Shown: one piece after another, positions 1 to 8,577 of the stretch | How the letters are laid out: each line of letters begins with the position of its first letter | Position numbering within the stretch: the first letter of the stretch is position 1 | From: CAVPOO01 sp963707015 | GTDB lineage: Bacteria; Pseudomonadota; Gammaproteobacteria; Thiohalobacterales; Thiohalobacteraceae | Length of the DNA: 64,000 bases | NCBI GenBank assembly: GCA_963707015.1 | Contig: CAVPOO010000007.1 | Location: 496,001-560,000, forward strand | Direction of reading: 5' to 3' | Program-made: the position numbers and the translations under genes | Notes under the pieces: model-generated | Seen by the model: the letters and a program-made list of their open reading frames with translations, nothing else | Database searches by the model: none | Told to the model about the DNA's origin: nothing

Positions 1-180
1 GGCGGCGCCGCCGACGATGCCGGTGGTACTGCCGCCGGTAAGAACGGCCCCGCCGACGGCACCGACACCGGCGCCTATGGCGGTATTCTTATCCTGCGTC
101 GACATTCCGGCACAACCACCCAGGCTGAGCAACATGACTGCTGCAACCACGCGGGGCGTGCATTTCTGTATTTTTTTCAT
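1..180 (-). CDS. Glycine-zipper outer-membrane lipoprotein, 3' end outside window
   Basis: Reading on the minus strand from the ATG at 178-180 gives a lipoprotein signal peptide with a lipobox LGGC (Cys at residue 23), then a short polar stretch and a Gly/Ala-rich segment (GAGVGAVGGAV) typical of glycine-zipper proteins of the OsmB/YmgG kind. The gene runs off the window start, so length and C-terminus are unknown. These small lipoproteins sit in the outer membrane and are often stress-induced. A degenerate relative lies at 34218-34340. The family assignment rests on the signal peptide and the Gly pattern only. Confidence 0.7.
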   Translation of the reverse strand, partial: MKKIQKCTPRVVAAVMLLSLGGCAGMSTQDKNTAIGAGVGAVGGAVLTGGSTTGIVGGAA

Positions 181-622
181 GGCTTTACCTTTTATTCAAC
201 AGTGTGTTTGCGGCGCTTCAAAGTGGTCCGCGTGCGGCTTTCTACTTGCCAATAACGCGTTGCCTTAATCCACGCAGCGATTCCTGGCTTCGGCCATGTC
301 GGCACTCGCGGTCCCCGCTGCCTTCATCTAAATACCCTTGCAGGTATTTTTGTTTGGTTCCGATGACTGAAGCGTACGCATAACCGCCTGCGCCGTCCGT
401 CTGCTAGCGTACATTAGCGGCAATCGGCAGGTGTGCCGACCGGTGATCCGCCTTACGGACTGAGCGCGTGCTGCCCCGCCGAAACCCTGCGCCGACCTTC
501 CTGCCGGGCCTGTGCGCTGTCGCACACACGCAAGCTAGGTGGTATATTGGGGAGACCTCAAACATCGGTTTCCGCTAAGCCGGTCAGGCGATCTAATTGT
601 ATGTATGGTCTGGAATTCATGC
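181..622. other. Divergent intergenic region
   Basis: This spacer separates the minus-strand lipoprotein from the plus-strand regulator. I see no convincing protein. It must hold both promoters, but I could not identify clear -10/-35 boxes. Confidence 0.5.
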
Positions 623-1342
623 ATGCACGACCCACACGCCCTCAGCCAGAACCACCTGCTCGCCGCCCTGCCGGCGGAAGAACGCGGGCGCCTGATCCCC
701 CATCTTGAACTGGTCCCGATGCCGCTCGGCGCTGTGCTTTACGAGTCCGGCAGCGAGTTGCGTCATGTCTATTTTCCCACCACGTCCATCGTATCCCTGC
801 TCTACGTCATGCTCGACGGTGCATCGGCGGAAATCGCCGTGGTTGGCAACGAGGGCATCATTGGTGTGGCCCTGTTCATGGGCGGCGAGACCATGCCCAA
901 TCGGGCCGTCGTACAGAGTGCCGGCCACGCCTACCGGTTGAAGGGGCAACTGCTGAAGCAGGAATTCAGCCGCTCCGGTGAGCTGCAGCATCTGTTACTA
1001 CGCTACACCCAGGCCCTACTGACACAGATGGCACAGACCGCGGTGTGCAACCGGCATCATTCGCTCGACCAGCAGCTGTGCCGCTGGCTGCTGCTGAGCC
1101 TGGACCGCTTGCCCTCTAACGACCTGGTCATGACCCAGGAGTTGATCGCCAATATGCTCGGCGTACGCCGCGAGGGCGTCACAGAGGCGGCCGGCAACCT
1201 GCAGAAGGCCGGCCTGATCACGTATCGCCGTGGCCACATCACGGTGCTCGACCGCGCGAGGCTGGAGGCGCGGGCCTGCGAGTGCTATGCAGTGGTCAAG
1301 AAGGAGTTCGATCGTCTGCTGCCGGAGGTGATCTTTCCGTAA
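623..1342 (+). CDS. Crp/Fnr-family transcriptional regulator (copy 1)
   Basis: A 239-residue protein with an N-terminal cyclic-nucleotide-binding-like beta barrel (HVYFPTTSIVSLL, VGNEGIIGVALFMGG) and a C-terminal winged helix whose recognition part contains ANMLGVRREGVTEAAGNLQKAG. The closing motif ITVLDRARLEARACECY is typical of one Crp-like subfamily of environmental proteobacteria. I see neither the Fnr-type N-terminal Cys cluster nor an evident cAMP phosphate-binding motif, so the signal is unknown. The start at 623 fits the family N-terminus; the same frame is open back to 539, and an ATG at 605 is an alternative. It is followed by a paralogue on the same strand. Confidence 0.85.
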   Translation: MHDPHALSQNHLLAALPAEERGRLIPHLELVPMPLGAVLYESGSELRHVYFPTTSIVSLLYVMLDGASAEIAVVGNEGIIGVALFMGGETMPNRAVVQSAGHAYRLKGQLLKQEFSRSGELQHLLLRYTQALLTQMAQTAVCNRHHSLDQQLCRWLLLSLDRLPSNDLVMTQELIANMLGVRREGVTEAAGNLQKAGLITYRRGHITVLDRARLEARACECYAVVKKEFDRLLPEVIFP

Positions 1343-1564
1343 TCCGGGCTGATCGAGTCCGGTGTCGCTCGATCCCGCGGCGCATACCACACTGTCCGGC
1401 AGGCGTCTTATGTGCGCTAGCGTCCAGACGTTCGCCAGGTTTCAGTCCATAGTACGGAGCATCCATCCTCGGGCAGCCAATCGCCCCTGGTCCGCATCCA
1501 ACATCGGGATTGCCAGTGTTCCACGTGTGGTTTCCCGGGTTTTACTGACAACAGGACAGTCCGC

Positions 1565-2287
1565 ATGCCACTCACCAAGCCCGCCCCTGCTGCCAATCGT
1601 CTGCTTGCGGCCCTGCCGCGCAAACACCGTCAGCGTTTACTGGCAGGCTGCGAACCGGTCCAGCTGGCGTTTACCCAGATTCTGGCCGAACCCGGCGAGC
1701 GCATTCGCCACGTTTACTTCCCCACGGAAAGCTTCATATCCCTGGTAACGCCGATCGATAGCCGCGCCAGCCTGGAGGTAGGCCTGGTCGGCAACGAGGG
1801 CATGCTCGGGATCTCCCTCATACTCGGGGTGGATGTGTCGCCGCTACGCGCTGTGGTGCAGGGAGCAGGCGCTGCGCTGCGCATGAAGGCTGCGCCGTTT
1901 CGGCGCGAACTCGACCAGAGTCTCGCGCTGCAACGGGAGCTGAAGCGCTACCTCTTTGCGGTGATGCGCCAAATCGCGCAAACCGCTGCCTGCACCCGCT
2001 TCCATGTGGTGGAGGCGCGCCTCGCCCGTTGGCTTCTGATGACGCTGGACCGGGCACACTCGGACGCGTTTCATGTCACGCACGAATTCCTGGCCTACAT
2101 GCTGGGCGTGCGCCGCGTCGGCGTGACCAATGCGGCCACTTCGCTGCAAAATTGCAAACTGATCCGCTATAGCCGCGGGGATATCACGGTTCTCGACCGC
2201 AGTGGTCTGGAGGCCGCTTCCTGCGGGTGTTATGCGGCCGACAAAGCCACCTACGCCCGGATGATGGGTAAGGGTAACGCGAAGTAA
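1565..2287 (+). CDS. Crp/Fnr-family transcriptional regulator (copy 2)
   Basis: This 240-residue paralogue of the upstream gene shares the same architecture: N-terminal effector barrel (HVYFPTESFISLV, VGNEGMLGISLILG), a long dimer helix, and a C-terminal helix-turn-helix (AYMLGVRRVGVTNAATSLQ) followed by ITVLDRSGLEAASCGCY. A 222-bp gap without an obvious terminator separates the two, so they may be co-transcribed or controlled independently. Two adjacent paralogues suggest a local duplication. The regulated genes cannot be told from sequence; the neighbouring stress and energy island is a candidate. The role as a regulator is known for the family; the targets are inference. Confidence 0.85.
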   Translation: MPLTKPAPAANRLLAALPRKHRQRLLAGCEPVQLAFTQILAEPGERIRHVYFPTESFISLVTPIDSRASLEVGLVGNEGMLGISLILGVDVSPLRAVVQGAGAALRMKAAPFRRELDQSLALQRELKRYLFAVMRQIAQTAACTRFHVVEARLARWLLMTLDRAHSDAFHVTHEFLAYMLGVRRVGVTNAATSLQNCKLIRYSRGDITVLDRSGLEAASCGCYAADKATYARMMGKGNAK

Positions 2288-2492
2288 AGTGTCGCGCTCC
2301 CCGCGAAAAACCAGGCAAGATGCCACAGTAGGAGCACCCGTACCGGGCATAAACGCCGTCCCCCGGCGCGAATCGCGGCCTGGACGCCGCTCCCACAGCG
2401 AGATTCTTGCAATGATTGGGTTTCGTTAGGATTTCGAGCCCACCAAACCGGGGGAAAGGCGACCGCCACTGCAGGCGGATATCAGGCCGCGG

Positions 2493-2783
2493 TTAGTCCT
2501 TGAATTTCGCGGCAGCGTCACTAACCGCAGACTTCAACGAATCCCAGGCAGATTCCACGCCCTCCCTGATTGACTCCCAGGCGTCTTCGCCAGCCCTGGA
2601 AAGCTCCGACAACTTCGCCTTGCCTTCTGCGATCTTGCTGTCAAGCGCCTTGATCTGCTCGTTCATTTTCAGCTGCGTGTCTGCACTGGCCCTCGACGCC
2701 TTGGCCTTGAGCTTATCGACGTCTGCCTTCCACTCATCCAGCTGAGCCTGCATCTTCCGCTGGTACAACTCTTTGTCCATCAT
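2493..2783 (-). CDS. Small coiled-coil stress-type protein
   Basis: A 96-residue, highly charged, alpha-helical protein rich in Lys, Glu, Asp and Ala, with heptad-like spacing (DELKADVDKLKAKAS type) and no membrane segment or signal peptide. It ends in an amphipathic stretch, AWDSLKSAVSDAAAKFKD. It resembles small cytosolic coiled-coil proteins found beside stress genes, but I cannot name a family with certainty. The tandem ATGs at 2783/2780 are preceded by AAGGAC. It is the last gene of the minus-strand run that follows the N-ATPase operon, TrhA and DUF1840. The function is unknown. Confidence 0.7.
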   Translation of the reverse strand: MMDKELYQRKMQAQLDEWKADVDKLKAKASRASADTQLKMNEQIKALDSKIAEGKAKLSELSRAGEDAWESIREGVESAWDSLKSAVSDAAAKFKD

Positions 2784-2846
2784 GTCATTGTCCTTCTATT
2801 TTTCGGCAGCCGGGAATTGGAATGACTGTCACACGCGGCTGCTGGA

Positions 2847-3161
2847 TTAGTTGCTGCTGTCCCACATCACGTTGCACTTTGCCTTTGCCGCAGCCGTGAG
2901 CAATTGGATCACAGGCAAGGCGCGGTGCGGGACACTGACGGCAGATTCGTCGTCCTCTCCTTCCCCAGACTCTTGCGGCTCAGGCAACTGCTCGTCTGCC
3001 TCGATCGCAGCCTCCAGACGCTCCAGCGCCGCCTGGATATCTTCTGCAAGCAGAGCGCCGGGCACCGTACCGCTGTGCCCCATCAGTTTAAGCAGTCGGA
3101 CTGCCACGTCACCGAACATCGTTATGTCCGCGTAGGCCGGGCAGGAAAAGGTGACCAGCAT
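2847..3161 (-). CDS. DUF1840 domain protein
   Basis: This 104-residue protein begins MLVTFSCPAYADITMFGDVAVRLL, the hallmark start of DUF1840 proteins, followed by an acidic Glu/Pro linker and the C-terminal segment RALPVIQLLTAAAKAKC. A strong GAGGAGGT ribosome-binding site precedes the ATG. DUF1840 has no established function and is often found next to membrane or stress genes. A second, diverged and still open copy lies at 34376-34690. It sits between TrhA and the coiled-coil gene on the same strand. Confidence 0.85.
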   Translation of the reverse strand: MLVTFSCPAYADITMFGDVAVRLLKLMGHSGTVPGALLAEDIQAALERLEAAIEADEQLPEPQESGEGEDDESAVSVPHRALPVIQLLTAAAKAKCNVMWDSSN

Positions 3162-3323
3162 GATGACCTCCTCTCTGATGCTCGCGCTATAGGCAGGCGC
3201 CTCGCGTCGACCGTCTTTGCCGGCCGCTCAAGGCACGCGAACCAAAGGATAGCCCCTGCATCAGCGAACGTCGCGCGGTGTTTTTTTTACATCGTGGCGT
3301 CTAGCCGGAATCGTCATTGGCCG

Positions 3324-3941
3324 TCAGACATAGACCAGAATCGCCACGTAGTGGCTGATGCTGCCGGCCAGCACGAACAGATGCCAGACCCCGTGCATCC
3401 AGGGATAGCGGTGATCGAGGGCATAAAACAGGACACCCGATGTATAGAGCAGGCCGCCGGTCAACAGCCACATGAAACCGGCGCGTGGCAGCACCGCGAG
3501 CAGGGGCTTGAGCGCCAGCACTATCAACCAGCCCATCACCAGGTAAATGACCATCGGCAGCACCCGCGCGCCACGCAGCGGCAGTGCATCGAGTACCAGG
3601 CCCAGGACCGCCATGCCCCAGATCGCACCGAACATCCACCAACCCACAATAGCGTTGAGCACCACCAGCGTGAACGGTGTGTAGCTGCCGGCGATCAGCA
3701 GGTAAATTGCCTGGTGATCGAGAACACGAAACACGCGTTTCGCGCGTCCCGGCGGCAGGCCGTGATAAAGCGTGGATATCAGATAAAGCAGAAACAGCGT
3801 GGCGCCATAAATGCTGAACGACACGATGCGACGGGTATCGCCATCCCGCGACGCCACCACAACCAGCACCGCGGCACCCGCCAGCGCCAGTGCGGCGCCG
3901 ACCAGATGTGAAATGCTGTTGAAGCGTTCGCCCTTGATCAT
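3324..3941 (-). CDS. trhA: TrhA/hemolysin III family membrane protein
   Basis: This 205-residue integral membrane protein has about seven hydrophobic helices. Family signatures are visible: GERFNSISHLVGAALA at the N-terminus, STLYHGLP and LDHQAIYLLIAGSYTPF in the middle, and HVLFYALDHRYPW-like and GVWHLFVLAGSISHY motifs at the C-terminus. The conserved His and Ser/Asp residues of the PAQR/hemolysin III superfamily are present. Family members influence membrane lipid homeostasis; cytolysis is doubtful. I chose the ATG at 3941; a GTG at 3965 overlapping the atpG stop is an alternative and would couple the two genes. It lies directly downstream of the N-ATPase operon. A C-terminal duplicate is fused to AtpD sequence at 34853-35209. 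Confidence 0.9.
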   Translation of the reverse strand: MIKGERFNSISHLVGAALALAGAAVLVVVASRDGDTRRIVSFSIYGATLFLLYLISTLYHGLPPGRAKRVFRVLDHQAIYLLIAGSYTPFTLVVLNAIVGWWMFGAIWGMAVLGLVLDALPLRGARVLPMVIYLVMGWLIVLALKPLLAVLPRAGFMWLLTGGLLYTSGVLFYALDHRYPWMHGVWHLFVLAGSISHYVAILVYV

Positions 3942-3957
3942 GACGGAAGTATATGGA

Positions 3958-4863
3958 TCAAACACTCATAGGGAATCCGGATTCGTTCAGCGCCTCGAAC
4001 CCGGAGATTACGTCGAACAGTTCCGCGTCGATACCACTCTGGCGCAAACGGTGAAATGTACCGTTGAGGTCGTCCAGCAGTTCATCGATATTCTTGTCGG
4101 CGCGTTGCATCGCCGCGAGACGGCTCGCGTTCTCGCTGGCCAACGATTCGGCGCACGCCCGGAACAGCGAGACGAAAAGGTATTCGCGGATCAGCGTCCG
4201 CAAGGTCGGGGCGCCGCCACCCATGACCTCCGGCAGGTTTCCCGTCGGCCAGGGACGTTCGGCCAGCTTGCGTCGCCAGATTTCATCCAGCGGTAACAGC
4301 CGCTGACTGACGGGCGCATAAACCGCCCCAACCGCGGGGCGGTTGTAGAAGAGATGAAGTTCGGCGATGTCACCCTGGCTGCGACACGTCTCGCTCGCCA
4401 TGAGTATCTGCCCGACCAGCGAGGTGATGGCCTTGACGGAATTCGGCACGCTGAAGCATCCCATCGGCGCAAGGCCCGCGTCCGCCAGGCGCGCATGCAC
4501 GCGCTCGCCGACCGCCCAGACCCGGGGTTCCCCGGGCAGCGCCGCCAGCGTCTTGAGCGCATAATCGGCCGCCACATCATTGAACTGGCCCACCAGCCCC
4601 TGGTCGGAACCAAACACCACCGCGCCAATCGCAGCCGCATCCGCTTTTCCTGTCTCTCCGGTTATCGATTCCGCCGCATGCATGTCACGAAAACACACGC
4701 TCAAGCCCAGTTCCACGGTGCGATAGTAATCACCCAGGGCGCGCACCGATTGCTCGTATTGGCCGATACTCGACGCGGCCATGGCCTTCATGGTGCGGAC
4801 CACGGATTGCAGATCGCCGGCGCTGTCGATCTTGCGACGCAGGCTCGCTGCGGTGTCGCTCAT
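3958..4863 (-). CDS. atpG: N-type ATPase gamma subunit
   Basis: A 301-residue gamma subunit, the central shaft that turns inside the alpha3beta3 head. The N-terminal helix with RRKIDSAGDLQSVVRTMKAMAA and the C-terminal coiled coil ENASRLAAMQRADKNIDELLDDL match the family. Its ATG overlaps the atpA stop by four bases (ATGA), so translation is coupled. It is the last of nine atp genes in the order D-C-Q-R-B-E-F-A-G, diagnostic for the laterally spread N-ATPase. These enzymes normally occur beside a regular F-type ATP synthase encoded elsewhere; that cannot be checked here. Confidence 0.95.
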   Translation of the reverse strand: MSDTAASLRRKIDSAGDLQSVVRTMKAMAASSIGQYEQSVRALGDYYRTVELGLSVCFRDMHAAESITGETGKADAAAIGAVVFGSDQGLVGQFNDVAADYALKTLAALPGEPRVWAVGERVHARLADAGLAPMGCFSVPNSVKAITSLVGQILMASETCRSQGDIAELHLFYNRPAVGAVYAPVSQRLLPLDEIWRRKLAERPWPTGNLPEVMGGGAPTLRTLIREYLFVSLFRACAESLASENASRLAAMQRADKNIDELLDDLNGTFHRLRQSGIDAELFDVISGFEALNESGFPMSV

Positions 4864-6443
4864 GATGCCTCCCCGGGACTCGTCCCGGCCCCGGGTTGAG
4901 ACAGGGAATCAGCTTTGGGCTGGAAACGTGCTAGTGCCTGGCGGGCAATGTCGATAATCGTTTCCCGATCCTCATCGCTCAACGTGTCGGCGCTATCCAG
5001 GCGCTCGCTCACCTGCGCCGGGATCTCCGCCGCCGCCTTGCGCACGGCCTGCTCGGCGTTCGTCATGCGGTCCAGCGGAACGGCGTCGAAAAGTCCGGCG
5101 CTCAACGCCAGCAGGATAGCGATTTGGGCGGGCACTCCCACCGGGGCGAATTCCGACTGCTTCAGGCAGGCGCGGATGCGCCGTCCATGCTCGATGTTCT
5201 TGCGGGTGTCTTCATCCAGCCGGGCGCCGAACCGGGCGAAGGTTTCGAGTTCCTCGAACTGCGCATAGGCGAGCTTGAGGTCGCCCGTCACCGCGCGGTA
5301 GGCCGCCCGTTGCGCCTTGCCGCCGACGCGCGACACGGATTTGCCGACATCGACCGCCGGCAGCACACCCAGGTCAAACAACGTCGGCGAGAGGTAGATC
5401 TGCCCGTCGGTGATGGAAATCAAATTGGTTGGAATGTAGGCGGAAATGTTCTGGGCTTCGGTCTCGATGATGGGCAAGGCGGTGAGTGAACCACCTCCGC
5501 GTTCCTCGCGCAGATGTGTCGCCCGTTCCAGCAGCCGCGAATGGATATAGAAGATATCGCCGGGAAAGGCTTCGCGACCGGGCGGACGGCGCAGCAACAG
5601 CGAGAGCTCGCGATAGGCGCGCGCGTGATGCGTGAGGTCGTCGTAAACGATCAGCACATCGCGACCCGCTTCCATAAAATGCTCCGCGATGCTGGTGGCG
5701 GCGTATGGCGCGATGTAGGCAAGCCCCGGCGGCTCATTGCCCTCGGTCACAACCACGACGCTGTACTCCATCGCACCCTTCTCGCGCAGGATGGCCACGG
5801 CCTTCGCCACGGCGGACGCGCGCTGACCAATGGCACAATAGACGCACAACACATCCTTGTCCCGTTGGTTGAGGATGGTGTCGATGGCAATGGCGGTCTT
5901 GCCCGTCTGCCGGTCACCCAGGATCAACTCGCGCTGGCCACGCCCGATGGGAATGAGCGCATCGATGACTTTGAGTCCGGTCTGGAGTGGCACCGTCACG
6001 GGCGCGCGGTCCATGATGGGCGCGGCGGGACGTTCGATGGGCAGGCGCCGGCTGGCCGCTATCGGCCCGAAACCATCGAGAGGCCGGCCAAGTGGATCAA
6101 TGACGCGTCCCAGCAGGCGCTCGCCCACGGCCACATCCATCACCCGGCCGGTGCGCTCGACCTCATCCCCGGCGTGCAGATGCCAGTATTCGCCGAGCAG
6201 CACCACGCCGATCTCGTCCTCGTCCACGTTGAAGGCGATGCCGAACACATCCCCGGGAAATTTCACCAGCTCGTCACTGCCCACACCGGGAAGGCCGGAG
6301 ACCTTGGCGATTCCCGTGGAGACGCTGCTGATCGTGCCCACCTCGCGCGGCGTCAGTTGCGGCGTAAAGGTTTCGCGTCCCTGGCTCAGGCCGGCAAACG
6401 CGTTGTCGAAGACACTTTGCAAGGAATCCGGCGGCGCGTTCAT
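4860..6443 (-). CDS. atpA: N-type ATPase alpha subunit
   Basis: This 527-residue non-catalytic nucleotide-binding subunit has the P-loop GDRQTGKT, preceded by LIPIGRGQRELILG, and the alpha-type segment IPTNLISITDGQIYL. Length and domain order (beta barrel, nucleotide-binding domain, helical C-terminal domain) are normal. It overlaps both atpF and atpG by four bases, showing tight translational coupling. Alpha subunits of N-ATPases form the head with AtpD; the complex is thought to work mainly as an ATP-driven ion exporter. No unusual residue was noticed in the nucleotide site. Confidence 0.96.
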   Translation of the reverse strand: MNAPPDSLQSVFDNAFAGLSQGRETFTPQLTPREVGTISSVSTGIAKVSGLPGVGSDELVKFPGDVFGIAFNVDEDEIGVVLLGEYWHLHAGDEVERTGRVMDVAVGERLLGRVIDPLGRPLDGFGPIAASRRLPIERPAAPIMDRAPVTVPLQTGLKVIDALIPIGRGQRELILGDRQTGKTAIAIDTILNQRDKDVLCVYCAIGQRASAVAKAVAILREKGAMEYSVVVVTEGNEPPGLAYIAPYAATSIAEHFMEAGRDVLIVYDDLTHHARAYRELSLLLRRPPGREAFPGDIFYIHSRLLERATHLREERGGGSLTALPIIETEAQNISAYIPTNLISITDGQIYLSPTLFDLGVLPAVDVGKSVSRVGGKAQRAAYRAVTGDLKLAYAQFEELETFARFGARLDEDTRKNIEHGRRIRACLKQSEFAPVGVPAQIAILLALSAGLFDAVPLDRMTNAEQAVRKAAAEIPAQVSERLDSADTLSDEDRETIIDIARQALARFQPKADSLSQPGAGTSPGEAS

Positions 6444-7267
6444 TGCGCCTCCCCGGGACTGGCCACAGGTCCTGATTTCGACCTGGATCCGGCTTTGGTT
6501 TCAGGTTCGGAGCGTTTTTCCAGCAGTTCGCCGACGCTGTTTTCCAGTGACGCGAGATAATCCGCGATGCTCCAGGCGACTTTTTGTCCGTCGGTGGTGA
6601 GTTCGATACCGCTGATCACGTCCGGCGCGGTATCGAAACGCACCTGGATGTCCGCCGCCAGGGTCTCGTTCAGCGCAGTCCGGATCGCCGCGCGTTGCTC
6701 CGACGTCAGCTCGAAGGCGCTGCGCACGCGCACCGGGTGGGTCGCTGTCTTCAGGGACCTGGCGAGACCTTGCCTGGCATCATCGTCCAGCGCTCGCAAG
6801 CGGTCGGCGAAGACCTCGCTCATGCGTTCTTCCAGACTTGCCCCGGAAAGATCGGTCAGCACCTTGCGCGCGATGGCAAACACTTCCGCGCGGGTGCGGC
6901 GGGCGATTTCGTCGTACAAGCTCTGTTGTTCGCGTTGCAACGCCTCCTGTCGTTTGGCACGCAGGATGTCGGCCGCCTGCCGCGCTTCATCGAGAAGCCG
7001 CTGACGTTCAGCTTTCGCCTCGTCGATTGCCTGGCTCAGGCGTGCGGCGCGCTGCTGGTCGAACGCCTCGTTCTTGCTCCGGAATGCGTCGCGCTCCGTT
7101 CGGGCTTCGGCCTCTTTCGCGGCCGCATCCGCGAGCGATAAGGCGATGCGCTGTTCCCGCGCGTCGATGGCGTGCAGGATGGGCTGATAAAGAAAGCGCT
7201 TCAGCAACCACACCAGGATGATGAAGTTGACCACTTGGGCGGCGACGGTGAACCAATCGACCAGCAT
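6440..7267 (-). CDS. atpF: N-type ATPase peripheral stalk, b-delta fusion
   Basis: At 275 residues this is much longer than a standard b subunit (about 160). Residues 1-30 form the membrane anchor (AQVVNFIILVWLLKRFLYQPI), residues 35-150 a charged dimerising coiled coil, and the C-terminal third (about 175-245, FELTSEQRAAIRTALNETL, then VISGIELTTDGQKVAWSI) resembles the C-terminal domain of the delta/OSCP subunit. No separate atpH exists in the operon, so this protein likely supplies both functions, as known for N-ATPases. The start follows atpE by three bases; the stop overlaps atpA. Confidence 0.92.
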   Translation of the reverse strand: MLVDWFTVAAQVVNFIILVWLLKRFLYQPILHAIDAREQRIALSLADAAAKEAEARTERDAFRSKNEAFDQQRAARLSQAIDEAKAERQRLLDEARQAADILRAKRQEALQREQQSLYDEIARRTRAEVFAIARKVLTDLSGASLEERMSEVFADRLRALDDDARQGLARSLKTATHPVRVRSAFELTSEQRAAIRTALNETLAADIQVRFDTAPDVISGIELTTDGQKVAWSIADYLASLENSVGELLEKRSEPETKAGSRSKSGPVASPGEAQ

Positions 7268-7270
7268 GGC

Positions 7271-7552
7271 TTACTTTCCGGCGGCCTGGGCGATGGCGTG
7301 ATTCCAGAATGGATTGGCGAAGATGAGGATCATCGAGACCACGAAACAGTAGATCGCCGTCGACTCGATCATCGCCAGGCCGACAAACAGGGTCCGGGTG
7401 ATGGTGGCGGCAGCGTCGGGTTGCTGGGCCAGCGAAGTCAGCGCCGTCGCGACCGACCGCCCTTCGCCCAGCGCCGGGGCCATGGTGCCGAAACCGGTAG
7501 TAATGCCGGCGGTGACAATCGATGCCACCGCGATGATCGTCATGCTATCCAT
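7271..7552 (-). CDS. atpE: N-type ATPase rotor ring subunit c
   Basis: This 93-residue hairpin has two transmembrane helices. Helix 2 has the ion-binding motif IESTAIYCF with Glu63, Ser64, Thr65 and Tyr68, the pattern of Na+-binding c subunits (ES...Y). Helix 1 carries GEGRS with Glu30 where classic Na+ enzymes have Gln. Such a two-carboxylate site is known from N-ATPases; for Burkholderia pseudomallei the ring was reported to be H+ specific, while the family was first described as Na+ translocating. The ion used here is therefore undecided. The ATG has a good GGAGAC ribosome-binding site. Confidence 0.95.
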   Translation of the reverse strand: MDSMTIIAVASIVTAGITTGFGTMAPALGEGRSVATALTSLAQQPDAAATITRTLFVGLAMIESTAIYCFVVSMILIFANPFWNHAIAQAAGK

Positions 7553-7577
7553 AATTGTCTCCTCAGGCTGTCAGCAT

Positions 7578-8273
7578 TCAATGGTTGTGCTCCGCACCGG
7601 TTTCAGGCGTGCGGACACGCGTCGCGGCCGCAATGTAGACCGTAGCCAGAATGAAAAAAATGTAGGCCTGCACCATGCCGGTGAGCAGTCCCAGCGCCAT
7701 CATGACAATCGGAAAGATGAACGGCGTGATGGTGAGCAGGATCGCGATGATCATCGCGCCGCTCATCATGTTTCCGAACAGACGCACGGCCAGCGCCAGG
7801 GTACGGGAGATTTCGCTGATGATATTGAACGGCAGCATGATGAACGTCGGCTGCGCGTAGGACTTGAGATAGTTGCCGAGGCCTCGCTCCTCGATGCCGA
7901 AAAGCGGCACGGCGACAAACACGCACAGGGCCAGCGCCGCCGTGGTCGAGAGCGAACCCGTTGGCGGCTGGTAGCCGGGGATGATGGTGCACAGGGCGCC
8001 CATGGCGAGAAACAACACGAGCGTACCCAGAAAGCCGAGATACCGTTTCGGGTTACTGAGGCCGACGTCTTCAATTTGTTCCTCGATGGCGATGACGATG
8101 ATTTCCAGCACATTCTGCCAGCGGGCACGTTTCAGGCCGATGGAGAGTTTACGGGTGATGAGTTTCGCGCCCACGGCCAGCACCAGCATCAGCCCCCAGG
8201 TGAAGACAATGGTGGCGTTGAGTTTGAAAAACCCGTACTGCCAGAAAATGATCTCGTCGGGACTAAGGCGCAT
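7578..8273 (-). CDS. atpB: N-type ATPase subunit a
   Basis: A 231-residue membrane stator subunit that provides the ion half-channels. The essential arginine lies in the conserved helix SRTLALAVRLFGNMMSG, and the C-terminal helix reads GMVQAYIFFILATVYIAAA as in other a subunits. Several further hydrophobic helices are visible. The start overlaps the atpR stop by 11 bases. It sits in the canonical N-ATPase position between atpR and atpE. Confidence 0.95.
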   Translation of the reverse strand: MRLSPDEIIFWQYGFFKLNATIVFTWGLMLVLAVGAKLITRKLSIGLKRARWQNVLEIIVIAIEEQIEDVGLSNPKRYLGFLGTLVLFLAMGALCTIIPGYQPPTGSLSTTAALALCVFVAVPLFGIEERGLGNYLKSYAQPTFIMLPFNIISEISRTLALAVRLFGNMMSGAMIIAILLTITPFIFPIVMMALGLLTGMVQAYIFFILATVYIAAATRVRTPETGAEHNH

Positions 8274-8577
8274 GACCGGCCTCTTTCGCGGGAGTGTTAT
8301 AGTGTTCGAGCGGCGGGCCGGCGAACCGCGTTACGATGATACGCGCGATGACAAATCCGAACAGACATGCCAGCAGCCGTTGCCAATGACCATCCCCGAC
8401 AAAATAAAATCCAGCGACGACGACAACTGTCCGCAACAGCAGGCTGCCAAGAAACAAAAGCGCCGGTCGTCTGGACGCAACGCCCAGGCGCACCGTCCAC
8501 CAAAGGCCGCCAAAGAAAATGGCGCCGAGCAACAGGCCCGCCATCCCTGTCAGTGCCAGCATCAACCATTCATTCAT
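8263..8577 (-). CDS. atpR: N-ATPase accessory membrane protein AtpR
   Basis: This 104-residue protein has three hydrophobic stretches (MLALTGMAGLLLGAIFFGGLWW, ALLFLGSLLLRTVVVVAGFYF, LLACLFGFVIARIIV) with Arg residues inside helices. AtpR is a signature gene of N-ATPase operons and is thought to help assemble the c ring. The ATG at 8577 overlaps the atpQ stop and follows a GGATGGGG stretch, making it better than upstream starts. The assignment depends on operon position as much as on sequence. Confidence 0.88.
   Translation of the reverse strand: MNEWLMLALTGMAGLLLGAIFFGGLWWTVRLGVASRRPALLFLGSLLLRTVVVVAGFYFVGDGHWQRLLACLFGFVIARIIVTRFAGPPLEHYNTPAKEAGHAP

Noticed and set aside
2904..6560. Long open frames antisense to trhA, atpA and atpG (up to ~350 codons)
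   Set aside because: They mirror strongly conserved genes, are rich in Arg/His/Gln without domains, and arise from high GC content.
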